Part shown: positions 45,728 to 55,620 of the stretch, one piece after another
How the letters are laid out: each line of letters opens with the position of its first letter
Numbering within the stretch: position 1 is the first letter of the stretch
Assembly (NCBI GenBank): GCA_002240395.1
Contig: CP016836.1
Location: forward strand, 1,488,001 to 1,552,000
Reading direction: 5' to 3'
DNA: 64,000 nt
Origin: Xanthomonas citri pv. mangiferaeindicae
GTDB lineage: Bacteria; Pseudomonadota; Gammaproteobacteria; Xanthomonadales; Xanthomonadaceae
Notes under the pieces: model-generated
The model's input: only the letters and a program-made list of their open reading frames with translations
Told to the model about the DNA's origin: nothing
Databases searched by the model: none
Position numbers and translations under genes: made by a program

Positions 45728-46231
45728 ATGGCGGTGCTGATCCTGGCGATGCTGTTCATTGGTGTGACGATGGTCGCCTCGATGACCCTGCGCCCGTCGC
45801 TGCTCGCGCTGCACCGGCCGATCGGTGCGTCGCTGCTGGTGCTTGCGGTCGTGCGCCTGGCGCATCGCCTGATGCGCCGCACGCCGGCCCTGCCGTCGGA
45901 CCTGCCACGTTGGCAGCGTGCCGCCGCGCACGCCTCTCATGTCGCCCTGTACGCGCTGATGTTGGCGATGCCGCTGATTGGCTGGGCGATGGTGTCGGCC
46001 GCCGGCAATCCGGTGGTGTTGTGGGGCGATGTGCGATTGCCGGCGATCGCGCCGCACGACCCCGCGCTCTACAGCGTGTTGCGCGCCGCACATGCCTGGC
46101 TCGCCCGCGCGCTGCTGGCGGTGATCGCGTTGCATCTGGCCGCCGCGCTCCGGCATGCGTGGGTGCGCCGGGACGGGGTGTTCCGGTCGATGGCGCCGTG
46201 GCCGCTTGAGCGCCGCGTGCGGCCTCGGTGA
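45728..46231 (+). CDS. Cytochrome b561 (N-terminus probably frameshifted)
   Basis: Diheme membrane electron carrier with four helices: from SMAVLILAMLFIGV, then ALHRPIGASLLVLAVVRLAHRL, HASHVALYALMLAMPLIGWAMV, and HAWLARALLAVIALHLAAALRHAW. Histidines in helices 2-4 are visible. The family N-terminus continues upstream in the same frame as HDAFARLLHW from 45695, which includes the first-helix heme histidine, but no start codon exists in that frame. The ATG at 45676, overlapping the catalase stop, is out of frame. Two extra C in the CCC runs at 45681-45688 would give MSPGPAQHDAFARLLHW, a good start. Confidence 0.85.
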   Translation: MAVLILAMLFIGVTMVASMTLRPSLLALHRPIGASLLVLAVVRLAHRLMRRTPALPSDLPRWQRAAAHASHVALYALMLAMPLIGWAMVSAAGNPVVLWGDVRLPAIAPHDPALYSVLRAAHAWLARALLAVIALHLAAALRHAWVRRDGVFRSMAPWPLERRVRPR

Positions 46232-46304
46232 ACGCGCCGGTCATCGCGGTACATCTGGCCTCGCTTCATCGACAATACGCGGATCGACCTCACGGAGCCT
46301 GGGC

Positions 46305-46886
46305 ATGTTCGGACGTTTCAAGCGCAAGCCGCAGCCGGCGATGGTCACGGTCAGCCTCAATGCGCGGCTGGCGCCGGCCGATCGCGCGGCGCTCGAGGAT
46401 GCGTTCGGGGATCTGTGCCGGCATCGCGAGATTGATGCCGAAGTCGTGGGCGGCGGCACGCTGCTGGCCGAGAGCGGAGAGGTCAAGGCCTGCGACATCG
46501 AGATCCAACTGGCCGATGCTTCGCAGACCCAGCTCGACTTCGTCCGCGAAGCCTTCACCGCGATGCTCGCGCCGATCGGCTCGCGTCTGCATGTGCCCGA
46601 TCGCGACGCGCCGATCGTGTTCGGGGCGCATCAGGGCCTGGCGCTGTACCTCAATGGCACCGATCTGCCGCAAGCGGTGTACGACACCTGCGACATCCAT
46701 CACGTCGTCGAAGAATGCGAGCGCCTGCTGGGCGAACGCGGCATGGTCAACAGCCATTGGCAGGGGCCGAGCGAGACGGCGTTGTACATGTACGGCGCCG
46801 ACTTCGAGCAGATGCATGCGGCGATTCGCCCGTTCCTCGACGCCTATCCGCTGTGCCGCGAATGCCGGGTGGAACGGATCGCCTGA
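46305..46886 (+). CDS. Conserved hypothetical cytoplasmic protein
   Basis: A 193-residue protein with a basic N-terminus (FGRFKRKPQ) and an alpha/beta domain. Segments include APADRAALEDAFGDLCRHREI, LHVPDRDAPIVFGAHQGLALYLNGTDLPQAVYD, and a Cys pair in PLCRECRVERIA. The regular pattern suggests a single folded domain. I do not recognise the family; no signal peptide or membrane helix is present. ATG 46305 follows GGAGCC. It lies between cytochrome b561 and a BamE-like gene without obvious functional link. Confidence 0.75.
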   Translation: MFGRFKRKPQPAMVTVSLNARLAPADRAALEDAFGDLCRHREIDAEVVGGGTLLAESGEVKACDIEIQLADASQTQLDFVREAFTAMLAPIGSRLHVPDRDAPIVFGAHQGLALYLNGTDLPQAVYDTCDIHHVVEECERLLGERGMVNSHWQGPSETALYMYGADFEQMHAAIRPFLDAYPLCRECRVERIA

Positions 46887-46968
46887 CCGGCGCTGTCGAG
46901 CGCCGACGGGCCTGCTAGCATCGCCCGGCCGTCGCCATCGGGGCGACGCACGACACGAGGGGATCGCG

Positions 46969-47376
46969 ATGCGCAATGGGGGAATCGGCGCTGCACTGGC
47001 GCTGGGGATGATGGCGGTTTCGGCAACGGCGGGCGCCAATGAGGGGCAACGGCGTGAGGTGCCCTCGCAAGACGGCGCGTTCACCGGTGAGATCGTCGGC
47101 ACGCCGGCCGAAGGCAGCAAGTTCGCACAGCTGCAGATCGGCATGAGCATGCAGGATGTCCAGGAGCTCATGGACCGCGCGCCGGATCGGTTCCATACCT
47201 ACGAATCGGGCAAGCGCTGGATTCCGTTCTACTTCGGCAACGACGCGACGCGCCTGCAGGCGCTGTTCCGCGGCGAGGGCTGCCTGATCTTCACCGGCGG
47301 CAATGTCTGGGGTGGCGGCGGCAGCGAGTTGATCGAGATCGAAGTCGATCCCTCGGGCGATTGCTACCAGCCCTGA
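46969..47376 (+). CDS. BamE/SmpA-like exported protein
   Basis: A 135-residue protein with a signal peptide (AALALGMMAVSATAGAN) that lacks a clear lipobox. The BamE-like core has KFAQLQIGMSMQDVQELMDRAP, then KRWIPFYFGNDATRLQALFRGEGCLIFTGGN. The IGMSxxxVxxLxG-like motif is the hallmark of the OmlA/BamE fold. It is not the standard BamE, which is a lipoprotein, so its job at the outer membrane is uncertain. ATG 46969 has GAGG before it. Confidence 0.75.
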   Translation: MRNGGIGAALALGMMAVSATAGANEGQRREVPSQDGAFTGEIVGTPAEGSKFAQLQIGMSMQDVQELMDRAPDRFHTYESGKRWIPFYFGNDATRLQALFRGEGCLIFTGGNVWGGGGSELIEIEVDPSGDCYQP

Positions 47377-47447
47377 GTACGACGATGCCTCGGGCGGCTC
47401 GGTGTCCTCGCCTTGCAGGCAGACGCTGGGCCGTCCGATGGACCGGG

Positions 47448-47606
47448 TCAGGCAGCGTGGCGGACGTCGGGATAGACCGATTCGACGGGTGCAGGCGCAG
47501 GTGGTTCGGCGACGGGCGGCGGCACGGCAACGGCCGGTGGCGGCACATGCGTGCCCTCCATGACCATGGCCAGCACCTCGAACGCGGAATAGGGCAGGAC
47601 GTTCAT
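47448..47606 (-). CDS. Small proline-rich peptide downstream of a TonB-dependent receptor
   Basis: A 52-residue peptide: MNVLPYSAFEVLAMVMEG, then a (PPP)-rich stretch of about 20 residues, ending ESVYPDVRHAA. It has no cysteine and no obvious signal. ATG 47606 is preceded by GGAGCC. It lies 213 bases after the stop of the TonB-dependent receptor on the same strand. I know no function. It could be a true small protein or a peptide precursor, or a chance frame; composition and ribosome-binding site make it plausible. Confidence 0.5.
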   Translation of the reverse strand: MNVLPYSAFEVLAMVMEGTHVPPPAVAVPPPVAEPPAPAPVESVYPDVRHAA

Positions 47607-47771
47607 AGCGGCTCCGGGTAGCAGCGAATGTCTGGCATCCGCCGGTGGGTGTGGGACCAAGGTAGAACTGCCCTGGGCGCCCGGCATTGATGCAGATCAA
47701 CCGTCGGTGCGCAGATGGCCGCACGGGTTCACGTGTCGATCCGCATCGTGTTTCCTGACATGCAGACATGC

Positions 47772-47796
47772 GGACGCCCCGACAGGCGGGGCGTCC
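47772..47796 (-). terminator. Hairpin after the TonB-dependent receptor gene
   Basis: A 9-base stem GGACGCCCC/GGGGCGTCC with a 7-base loop lies 24 bases after the receptor stop. A clear T run is missing, so termination is inferred from stem strength and position. Confidence 0.5.
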
Positions 47797-47819
47797 GGGT
47801 CCTACCGATTGCGGGAAGG

Positions 47820-50597
47820 TCAGTTGAACTTGAACTTCGCGCCGACCGTGAAGTAGCGGCCGATCGCGCCGCTGAAGTCCATCGGGTTGTAGTTGATGGC
47901 GCCGTAGGTCAGCGGGTCGAGCGGTGCGACGCGGTCGGTCAGGTTGGCGACCGAGCCGAACACTTCCCAGTGCTCGGTCGGCATCCAGCGCGCCGACAGG
48001 TCGATCGTGTAGAACGAGGCCAGCTTGCAGCCGCCGGGGGCATCATCGCCATTGGCGAAGCTGTTCGCGCAGCCGCTGCCTTCATACGAGAAGTTGCTGA
48101 TGCTGTCGCGCCAGTTCACGACGCTGCTGATCGCGAACTGGTCCATCTCCCAGGTGGCGCCGAAGTTGGCCTTGTTCTTCGGGGTGCCGATGCAGTTGGT
48201 CACATCGCAGTTGCCGTGGGTGCCGGCGAACTCGTACACCGTGCCATCGACGTCGACACGTTCGAACTTGCTGATGTGGGTGAGCTGCAGATCCAGACGC
48301 AGGCGGCCCGCATCGCCCAGCTCGATCCGCTGTTCGAGATCGACGTCGAAGCCTTCGACGGTGGTCGACGAGGCGTTCTCGTAGCCCACCAGCACCGCGA
48401 GGATCGAGCCGCTGCCCGGCGTGCCCGGGATGTCGTTGGTGCCGCGGATCACGTTGGCACCACCGGCGGCGATCGCCGCGTCGGCACTGCCGCCGAAGAT
48501 CTCGTCGGTGCGCTTGATGCGGAATGCGTCGAGTGCGAGCGAGCCGCCGGTCCAGGGCGAGAGCACCAGGCCGAGCGTGGTGCTCTTGGATTCCTCGGGC
48601 CGCAGGTCCGGGTTGGGCGAGGTGATCAGCGCGATCGAACCGGCATCGCAGTCCTGCGGTTCGTGACCGGGTGCGGCGCAGCGGACCGGGTCGACCGCGG
48701 TGCTGAAGGCCGCCAGGCCGCCAGTGCCGGCCTCGGCCGGGTTCGGGGCGCGGAAGCCCTCGGCATAGGTGCCGCGCAGCGCGATCCAGTCGGCGGGCGA
48801 CCACTTCACGCCGACCTTGGGCGTGGTCGAGGTCTCGCCGCCGTCATACTTGTCCACGCGCAGCGCGCCGGTCAGTTCCAGGGTCTCGTGCACGGGTGCC
48901 TGCAACTCGACGTAGGCGCTGGTGACCTTCTCCACGCCGCCATAGGCCGAATAGCCCAGGCCGATGATGTCGCCGATGTCGGTGTAGGTCTGCGGCGTCA
49001 GCAGCACCGACTGGCGGCGGTACTCGGCGCCGACCGCCAGGCCCAGCGGACCGCCGGCCAGATCGGCCAGCGAACGCGTGGCCTTGGCGTCGATGATGTC
49101 CAGGCGCGTGCGGCCGCTGGCGCGGATGCGCGGCGAAATGTAGTCGTACAGTGCCTGGGTGTTGCTGCCGGCGTCATCGCCGATGCGCCACCAGCCGACC
49201 GGGCTGTTGGGATCCTCGAGCACGGTCTTGACGTGGCTGTAGCGCAAAAAGCCGGTGCGCTCGTTGGTCAGGTCGGTGCCCGAGTGCAGGTAGCCGACGT
49301 CGTAGTCCCAGGCCCCGGCGGTGCCCTTGAAGCCGAGCAGCAGGCGCATGAAACGGCTGTCGTTGTAGGTGGTGCGCGGGCCGACGTCGAACGCGGCGTA
49401 GCGCAGGCGGTTGGCGGTGCCCGGATACGGGTTGTCGGGATGGTCGGGGCCGAGCACGACCGCGCCGGGGCCCGGATCGGAGGCGTTGACCGGGCCGCCC
49501 GGATAGCCCCAGGCGCCAGACGCACTCGACGGCGTGTTCTGGAACACCGTCTGCTTGTTGGCAATGCCCAGTTCCATGTACAGCTCGCTGCTGTCGCCGA
49601 CCGCGAACGCGGCGCGCGAGAAGAAGTTCACGTACTTCTCTTCGGGCGACAGGTCGCGGAAGCGGGCGACGTCCCACAGGCAGCCGCCAGCCGGATCCTG
49701 CGGAGTCACGTCCGACAGGCCGGCGCAGCCGGGCAGCGACTCGAAGCGGCCGGTGATCGGGTTCTGGATGGCGCCGCTCGGGCTGGCACCGGCGCCGGTG
49801 CCGCCACCGGTGATGCGGCCAGGCAGGTTGCCACCGATGCCATAGCCCCAGCGGCGGGTGTCGCCGGTTCCGATCCAGTCGCGGTCGCGACGGTCGTAGA
49901 GTCGGATGGCGTCGGTTTTGGCGGCCTCGATGCTGAAGAACGCGTTGTAGCCGTCCTCGGTGAGGCTGCCGGTGCCCGCGGTCAGCGAGGCCTTGGGCTG
50001 GTCGCCGCCGCCATCGCCCGACCAGCCGTAGGACACCGTCGCCACCGCGCCGGTGAAGTCGGTGCGCAGGATCACGTTGACGACGCCGGCGATTGCATCG
50101 GAGCCATAGACCGACGAGGCGCCGTCCTTCAGCACTTCGATGCGCTCGACCGCGTCGAGCGGGATCGTGCTCAGATCGGTGAACACCTTCTGGCCGTCGT
50201 CGGCCAGGCCGAATGGCGCCATGCGGCGGCCATTGAGCAGCACCAGCGTCGAACCGGCGCCCAGGCCGCGCAGCGAGATCGCCGCGCCGCCACCGGCAAA
50301 GCCGTTGCCGAAGCTCTTTGGCACCGAGCCTGCGCCATCGATCGCCAGGCTTTGCAGGTACTCGCCGACCGTGGTCTTGCCGGTGCGGTCGATCTGCTCG
50401 CGCGAGATCACCTGCACCGGCGAGGCGGTCTCGGTATCGGTGCGCGGGATGTTGGAGCCGGTCACGGTAATGCGGTCGAGCGTGGTGGTGCTCTGCTGGG
50501 CTGCGGCCTGCAGCGGCAGCGCGATGGCCGCCAACGCAAGAGGGATCGAAATGGCGAGCGCATGGCGGCGTGGCGCGCGGCGGGTGAGCGGAGTCAT
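47820..50597 (-). CDS. TonB-dependent outer membrane receptor
   Basis: A 925-residue receptor that imports a ligand across the outer membrane using TonB energy. A signal peptide (IPLALAAIALPLQAAAQQ) is followed by a TonB-box-like LDRITVTGS. The plug domain (about 45-180) has ISREQIDRTG, RGLGAGSTLVLLNGRRM and VERIEVLKDGASSVYGSDAIAGVVNVI. The beta barrel follows, with GTYAEGFRAPNPAE typical of barrels. The type is common in Lysobacteraceae, where ligands are often peptides or sugars; the ligand here is unknown. ATG 50597 directly precedes the signal peptide. Confidence 0.93.
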   Translation of the reverse strand: MTPLTRRAPRRHALAISIPLALAAIALPLQAAAQQSTTTLDRITVTGSNIPRTDTETASPVQVISREQIDRTGKTTVGEYLQSLAIDGAGSVPKSFGNGFAGGGAAISLRGLGAGSTLVLLNGRRMAPFGLADDGQKVFTDLSTIPLDAVERIEVLKDGASSVYGSDAIAGVVNVILRTDFTGAVATVSYGWSGDGGGDQPKASLTAGTGSLTEDGYNAFFSIEAAKTDAIRLYDRRDRDWIGTGDTRRWGYGIGGNLPGRITGGGTGAGASPSGAIQNPITGRFESLPGCAGLSDVTPQDPAGGCLWDVARFRDLSPEEKYVNFFSRAAFAVGDSSELYMELGIANKQTVFQNTPSSASGAWGYPGGPVNASDPGPGAVVLGPDHPDNPYPGTANRLRYAAFDVGPRTTYNDSRFMRLLLGFKGTAGAWDYDVGYLHSGTDLTNERTGFLRYSHVKTVLEDPNSPVGWWRIGDDAGSNTQALYDYISPRIRASGRTRLDIIDAKATRSLADLAGGPLGLAVGAEYRRQSVLLTPQTYTDIGDIIGLGYSAYGGVEKVTSAYVELQAPVHETLELTGALRVDKYDGGETSTTPKVGVKWSPADWIALRGTYAEGFRAPNPAEAGTGGLAAFSTAVDPVRCAAPGHEPQDCDAGSIALITSPNPDLRPEESKSTTLGLVLSPWTGGSLALDAFRIKRTDEIFGGSADAAIAAGGANVIRGTNDIPGTPGSGSILAVLVGYENASSTTVEGFDVDLEQRIELGDAGRLRLDLQLTHISKFERVDVDGTVYEFAGTHGNCDVTNCIGTPKNKANFGATWEMDQFAISSVVNWRDSISNFSYEGSGCANSFANGDDAPGGCKLASFYTIDLSARWMPTEHWEVFGSVANLTDRVAPLDPLTYGAINYNPMDFSGAIGRYFTVGAKFKFN

Positions 50598-50882
50598 GGC
50601 AACGGGCGTCCTGTATGCAAGGGGCAAAAGGGGGAAAGTCGCCGGCCCGCGGCGCTGCCGGGTCGGTCAGCGCAGTTAAGATCTCGTTAATGTGAAGAAT
50701 TCGTGAGGTTAGCGAATTCAGGTTCTGATGTTTCTGAGCCGTTCAACGCCGGTTTAGCGAGTCAACACCGTCCCGCTGGACGCAGGTGCAGCCGAGCGAG
50801 GGCTCGCGCGAGGTCCGGGCGGCTTGATTCCGCCGCGAGCAGACCAATATCGGCGCTCTCGCAACACGCCACACGGACCGTC

Positions 50883-52790
50883 ATGACCGCCACCACCGAG
50901 ACCCGCAAGTTCGAAGCCGAAGTCGCCCAGGTGCTGCATCTGGTGACCCACTCGCTGTACTCGCACAAGGAGATCTTCCTGCGCGAGCTGATCTCCAACG
51001 CCTCCGACGCCTGCGACAAGCTGCGCTTCGAGTCGATCGCCAATCCCGAGCTGCTGGCCGGGACCGGCGAACTGCATATCGACGTGAGCTGGGACAAGGC
51101 CGCGCGCACGGTGACGATCCGCGACAACGGCATCGGTATGACTCGCGACGATGTGGTCGCCAACATCGGCACCATCGCCAGCTCCGGCACACGGCGGTTC
51201 CTGGAGGCGATGAGCGGCGAGCAGAAGGCCGATGCCCGCTTGATCGGCCAGTTCGGTGTGGGCTTCTATTCGGCCTTCGTCGTCGCCGATCGGGTCACCG
51301 TGCTCACTCGCCACGCCGGCGCTGCGCCCGAGGCCGGTGTGAAGTGGGAGAGCGACGGGCGCGGCGAGTACGCGCTCGAAGACGTCACGCTGCCCGAGCG
51401 CGGCACCACGGTGGTCCTGCATCTGAAGGCGGACGAGGACGAATTCCTCGACGGCTGGAAGCTGCGTGCGCTGGTGCGCAAGTATTCCGACCACGTCGCG
51501 TTCCCGATCCGCATGCCCAAGGACGTGCCGACGTCGGCCGACGACGCAGCGGACGAGAACGCGGCCAAGGCCGACGCCGCGCCGGAATGGGAAACCGCCA
51601 ACGACGCCTCGGCGTTGTGGACCAAGCCCAAGTCCGAGATTTCCGACGCCGACTACCAGAACTTCTACAAGGCGCTCGGCCACGACTTCAACGACGCGGC
51701 CGCGTGGACCCACAACCGCGTCGAGGGCAGCCAGAGCTTCACCACGCTGCTGTACCTGCCTTCGCAGCCGCCGTTCGATCTGATGATGGGCGGCCGCGAC
51801 GAGCGCAAGGGCCTGAAGCTCTACATCAAGCGCGTGTTCGTCATGGACGCGGCCGAGGAACTGCTGCCCAACTACCTGCGCTTCGTGCGCGGTGTCGTCG
51901 ATGCCGATGACCTGCCGCTCAATGTCAGCCGCGAGCTGCTGCAGCACAACCGCCAGCTCGAGCGCATCAAGGGTGCGTGCGTGAAGCGCGTGCTCGACCT
52001 GATCGAGAAGCTCGCACGCGACGATGCCGACAAGTTCGCCGCGTTCTACAAGGCCTTCGGCAACACGCTCAAGGAAGGCATCGTCGAGGACCCTGCCAAT
52101 CGCGAGCGCATCGCCAAGCTGCTGCGCTTCGCCTCGACCCAGGGCGAGGGCGCTGCGCAGACCGTGTCGCTGGACGACTACGTCGGCCGCATGGCCGTGG
52201 GCCAGGACACGATCTGGTACATCACCGCCGACGGCTACGCCGCCGCGGCCGGCAGCCCGCAACTCGAGGCCTTCCGCGCGAAGGACATCGAGGTGCTGCT
52301 GATGTTCGACCGCATTGACGAGTGGATGCTCGGCCACCTGCACGAGTACGCCGGCAAGTCGCTGAAGAACGTCGCCAAGGGCGAACTGCCGCTCGACGCT
52401 GCCGACAAGGCCAAGCAGGAGGAAGCGGCGAAGGCGGCGGCACCCTTGATCGAGCGGCTTAAGGGCCTGCTCGGTGACCGCGTCGGCGACGTGCGCGTCT
52501 CTGCGCGCCTCACCGACTCGCCCTCGTGCCTGGCGCTGGCCGACTACGAGATGGCCCCGCACTTGGCGCGCTTGCTGCGCGAGGCCGGCCAGGCGATCCC
52601 CGACAGCAAGCCGACGCTGGAGATCAATCCGCAGCACGCGTTGCTGCAGCGGATCGAAACCGAGGCCGACGAGGCGAAGGCGACCGACCTGGCCACGCTG
52701 CTGCTCGAACAGGCCGAGATCGCCGCCGGCGCCCCGCTGCCCGACCCGGCTGCCTTCGTGCAGCGCCTCAACCGCGTCCTGCTGGGCTGA
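50883..52790 (+). CDS. htpG: Molecular chaperone HtpG (Hsp90)
   Basis: ATP-dependent chaperone for late folding of client proteins. The 635 residues match E. coli (624). The N-domain has SHKEIFLRELISNASDACDKLRF, DNGIGMT and GQFGVGFYSAFVVAD; the middle domain has KLYIKRVFVMD and GVVDADDLPLNVSRE; the C-terminal dimerisation domain ends AFVQRLNRVLLG. An Asp/Ala-rich insertion (about 210-240) replaces the usual charged linker. ATG 50883 is the family start. It is followed by repeat-rich intergenic DNA. Confidence 0.97.
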   Translation: MTATTETRKFEAEVAQVLHLVTHSLYSHKEIFLRELISNASDACDKLRFESIANPELLAGTGELHIDVSWDKAARTVTIRDNGIGMTRDDVVANIGTIASSGTRRFLEAMSGEQKADARLIGQFGVGFYSAFVVADRVTVLTRHAGAAPEAGVKWESDGRGEYALEDVTLPERGTTVVLHLKADEDEFLDGWKLRALVRKYSDHVAFPIRMPKDVPTSADDAADENAAKADAAPEWETANDASALWTKPKSEISDADYQNFYKALGHDFNDAAAWTHNRVEGSQSFTTLLYLPSQPPFDLMMGGRDERKGLKLYIKRVFVMDAAEELLPNYLRFVRGVVDADDLPLNVSRELLQHNRQLERIKGACVKRVLDLIEKLARDDADKFAAFYKAFGNTLKEGIVEDPANRERIAKLLRFASTQGEGAAQTVSLDDYVGRMAVGQDTIWYITADGYAAAAGSPQLEAFRAKDIEVLLMFDRIDEWMLGHLHEYAGKSLKNVAKGELPLDAADKAKQEEAAKAAAPLIERLKGLLGDRVGDVRVSARLTDSPSCLALADYEMAPHLARLLREAGQAIPDSKPTLEINPQHALLQRIETEADEAKATDLATLLLEQAEIAAGAPLPDPAAFVQRLNRVLLG

Positions 52791-52800
52791 GTGCCGTGTG

Positions 52801-53375
<575 letters not shown>

Positions 53376-53387
53376 CACCGGTGTCGG

Positions 53388-54854
53388 TCAGCGCTGCGAG
53401 ACCTGTGTGTCGAGGGACTCGCGTTGCGGGAGCGACTGCGGCCAGCCGCCGGCGAGCGCGCGGTAGAGCGCGACGGCGCCGGTCGCGGTGCGGGTACGGC
53501 CCGCGGCGAAGGCGTCTTCTGCCTGCAACTGCGTGCGCTCGGCGTCGAGGACGTCGAGCAGCCCGGTCGCGCCCGCTTCGAAGCGCATGCGGGCCAGCCG
53601 TGCAGCGCGGGCGCTGTCGCGGGCGGCGCGGGCGAGCTCGACATCCTCGTCGTGGGCACGATCGAAGCGTGCGAGCGCGTTGCCTGTGTCTTCGAGTGCG
53701 CGCAGCACCGTCTGCTGGTAGCGCGCCAGTTCCAGTTCGGCGTCGGCATCGGCCGCAGCGATGCGGGCGCGCACGCGGCCGATGTCGAGGAACGACCAGT
53801 CGATGCCGAGGGCGACCAGCCGGGTCTCGCTGTCGCGCTTGAACAGCGCGTCGACATCGCCAGCCTGGCTGCCGATCAGGCCACCCAGGGTGAGCCGCGG
53901 GAACAGGTCGGCGGTCGCCACCCCCACGCGCGCGGTCGCGGCGTGCAGCCGGTGTTCGGCGGCTGAGACATCCGGGCGCAACCGCAGCACGTCGGCCGGC
54001 GTGCCGGGATCGATCGCGCGCGGCACGGCAGGCAGATCGCGCGCGGCGCTGAGGGCATCGCGCAGCGTGTCGGGCGTGCGGCCGGTCAGGACCGCGATGC
54101 GATGGATCGCGACCGCGATCTCGGCCTCCAGCGCCGGAATCCGCGATGCGGTCGAGGCCGCCTGCGCGGAGGCGCGCGCGCTGTCGAAGTCGCTGTCCTG
54201 GCCGGCGTTGCGGCGGGCCTCGACCAGCGCCAGCGTGTGCTGCTGGTTGCCGGCGTTCTCGGTCGCCACGCGCAACCGCTCCTGCAGCCCGCGCAGGTCC
54301 AGGTAGGCGGTCGCGACCTCGCCGACGATCGCGACCTGCAAGGCGCGCAGGTCGTCGGCGCTCGCGGCGGCTTCGGCGCGGCCGGCCTCGACGCCGCGCC
54401 GCACGCGGCCGAACAGGTCGAGCTCCCAGCTCGCGCCGATGCCGGCCTCGAAGGCGTCGCTGTCGCGTGCGTCACGCGGCGCGCCCGGTGCCTGGTCGGC
54501 GCTGGCGCGGCTGCTGGTCGCACGGCCGCTGGCGTCGATCGTCGGCAACTGGTCGAAACGCGCGCCGCGCAACAAGGCGTTGGCACGATCGAAGCGGGCG
54601 AGTGCGATGCGCAGATCGTGGTTGGCCGTCAGCGCGTCGTCGACCAGTGCGGTGAGCTGCGGGTCGCCGAAGGCCTGCCAGAAGGCACCATCGGCCGGTG
54701 CGGAGACGGGCAACGCCGCCGCCGCATCAGTCGCGGACGCCTGCTCGCCGAACGTGTCGGGCACTGCCATCGTCGGACGCACGTGGTCCGGGCCGACGGC
54801 GCAGGCGGCGAGCAGCGCTGCGGCCAAGGTGGTGATGAGTGGGCGCGTCACCAT
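53388..54854 (-). CDS. Outer membrane efflux lipoprotein (NodT/OprM-type)
   Basis: Outer membrane channel of a tripartite efflux pump. The 488 residues have a lipoprotein signal (ALLAACAVGPDHVRP) and two OEP repeats. Motifs include WQAFGDPQLTALVDDAL, ASWELDLFGRVRRGVEAG, LRLRPDVSAAEHRLHAATARVGVATADLFPRLTL and GIDWSFLDIGRVRARIAAAD. It is the last gene of the RND operon and overlaps the SDR gene before it by seven bases. Confidence 0.93.
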   Translation of the reverse strand: MVTRPLITTLAAALLAACAVGPDHVRPTMAVPDTFGEQASATDAAAALPVSAPADGAFWQAFGDPQLTALVDDALTANHDLRIALARFDRANALLRGARFDQLPTIDASGRATSSRASADQAPGAPRDARDSDAFEAGIGASWELDLFGRVRRGVEAGRAEAAASADDLRALQVAIVGEVATAYLDLRGLQERLRVATENAGNQQHTLALVEARRNAGQDSDFDSARASAQAASTASRIPALEAEIAVAIHRIAVLTGRTPDTLRDALSAARDLPAVPRAIDPGTPADVLRLRPDVSAAEHRLHAATARVGVATADLFPRLTLGGLIGSQAGDVDALFKRDSETRLVALGIDWSFLDIGRVRARIAAADADAELELARYQQTVLRALEDTGNALARFDRAHDEDVELARAARDSARAARLARMRFEAGATGLLDVLDAERTQLQAEDAFAAGRTRTATGAVALYRALAGGWPQSLPQRESLDTQVSQR

Positions 54855-55600
54855 GGCAGTGCCTGGTCGAAGTAGAAGTAGCCGCCGGTCGGGCCGTCAT
54901 CGTCGATCAGCGCGAGCCGCACACTGGTGCGCGCGCCGTCGACGACCTCGAGCTCGCCGTTCTGCTCATCGCCGGCCTTGTTCATGTCGGTGCGCACGTA
55001 GCCGGGATGGATCGTATTGACCTTGATGCCGGCGTCCTTGAGCACGTGCGCCAAGTGCACGGTCCACACGTTCACCGCGGTCTTGGACACGTTGTAGGCC
55101 GGTATGCCCTTCATGTCGTAGATGAAGGAGGCCGGGTCCTGGTGCTGGCTGATCGAGCCGAGCAGGCTCGACACGTTGACGATCCGCCCCGCCTTGGACT
55201 TGTGCAGCAGCGGCAGCAGCGCCTGCGTGGTCGCGATCAGGCCGAACACGTTGGTCTCGAACGTCGTGCGCCAGGTGTCGAGCGATTGGCCGGTGGTGCC
55301 CTTCGTCGGATCGTCGGCGACGATGCCGGCGTTGTTGACCAGGATGTCGAGACGGCCGTGGCGCGCCTCGATGGTCTTTGCGGCCTCGGCGATGCTGGCC
55401 GCCTCGGTGACGTCGAGCGCGATCGCCTCGACCGGCAGCCCTTCGGCCTGCAGCTTGAGCGCGGCCTCGACCGCGCGGTCGCGGTTACGGCCCGCCAGCA
55501 GCGTGTGCACGCCGGCGGCGCTGAGCTGGCGCACGGTCTCCAGGCCGATGCCACGGGTGGCGCCGGTGACCAGTGCGATACGGGAATCGGAAACGGACAT
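54848..55600 (-). CDS. Short-chain dehydrogenase/reductase inside the efflux operon
   Basis: A 250-residue SDR with cofactor motif TGATRGIGLE, AGRNRDR (NADP-type), NNAG, the catalytic serine region VNVSSLLGSI, and YNVSK. It is similar to carbonyl reductase-like SDRs (SDR_c). The substrate is unknown. It sits between the RND pump (20-base gap) and the outer membrane factor (7-base overlap), so it is clearly part of the operon. ATG 55600 has AGGAG before it. Placement suggests it modifies a compound handled by the pump. Confidence 0.9.
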   Translation of the reverse strand: MSVSDSRIALVTGATRGIGLETVRQLSAAGVHTLLAGRNRDRAVEAALKLQAEGLPVEAIALDVTEAASIAEAAKTIEARHGRLDILVNNAGIVADDPTKGTTGQSLDTWRTTFETNVFGLIATTQALLPLLHKSKAGRIVNVSSLLGSISQHQDPASFIYDMKGIPAYNVSKTAVNVWTVHLAHVLKDAGIKVNTIHPGYVRTDMNKAGDEQNGELEVVDGARTSVRLALIDDDGPTGGYFYFDQALPW

Positions 55601-55620
55601 GAGCAACTCCTAGCGGGGGA

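Noticed and set aside
47715..50690. 991-codon plus-strand frame antisense to the TonB-dependent receptor
   Set aside because: The receptor has signal peptide, plug and barrel features on the minus strand; the antisense product is Ala/Gly/Val/Arg-rich without a pattern.
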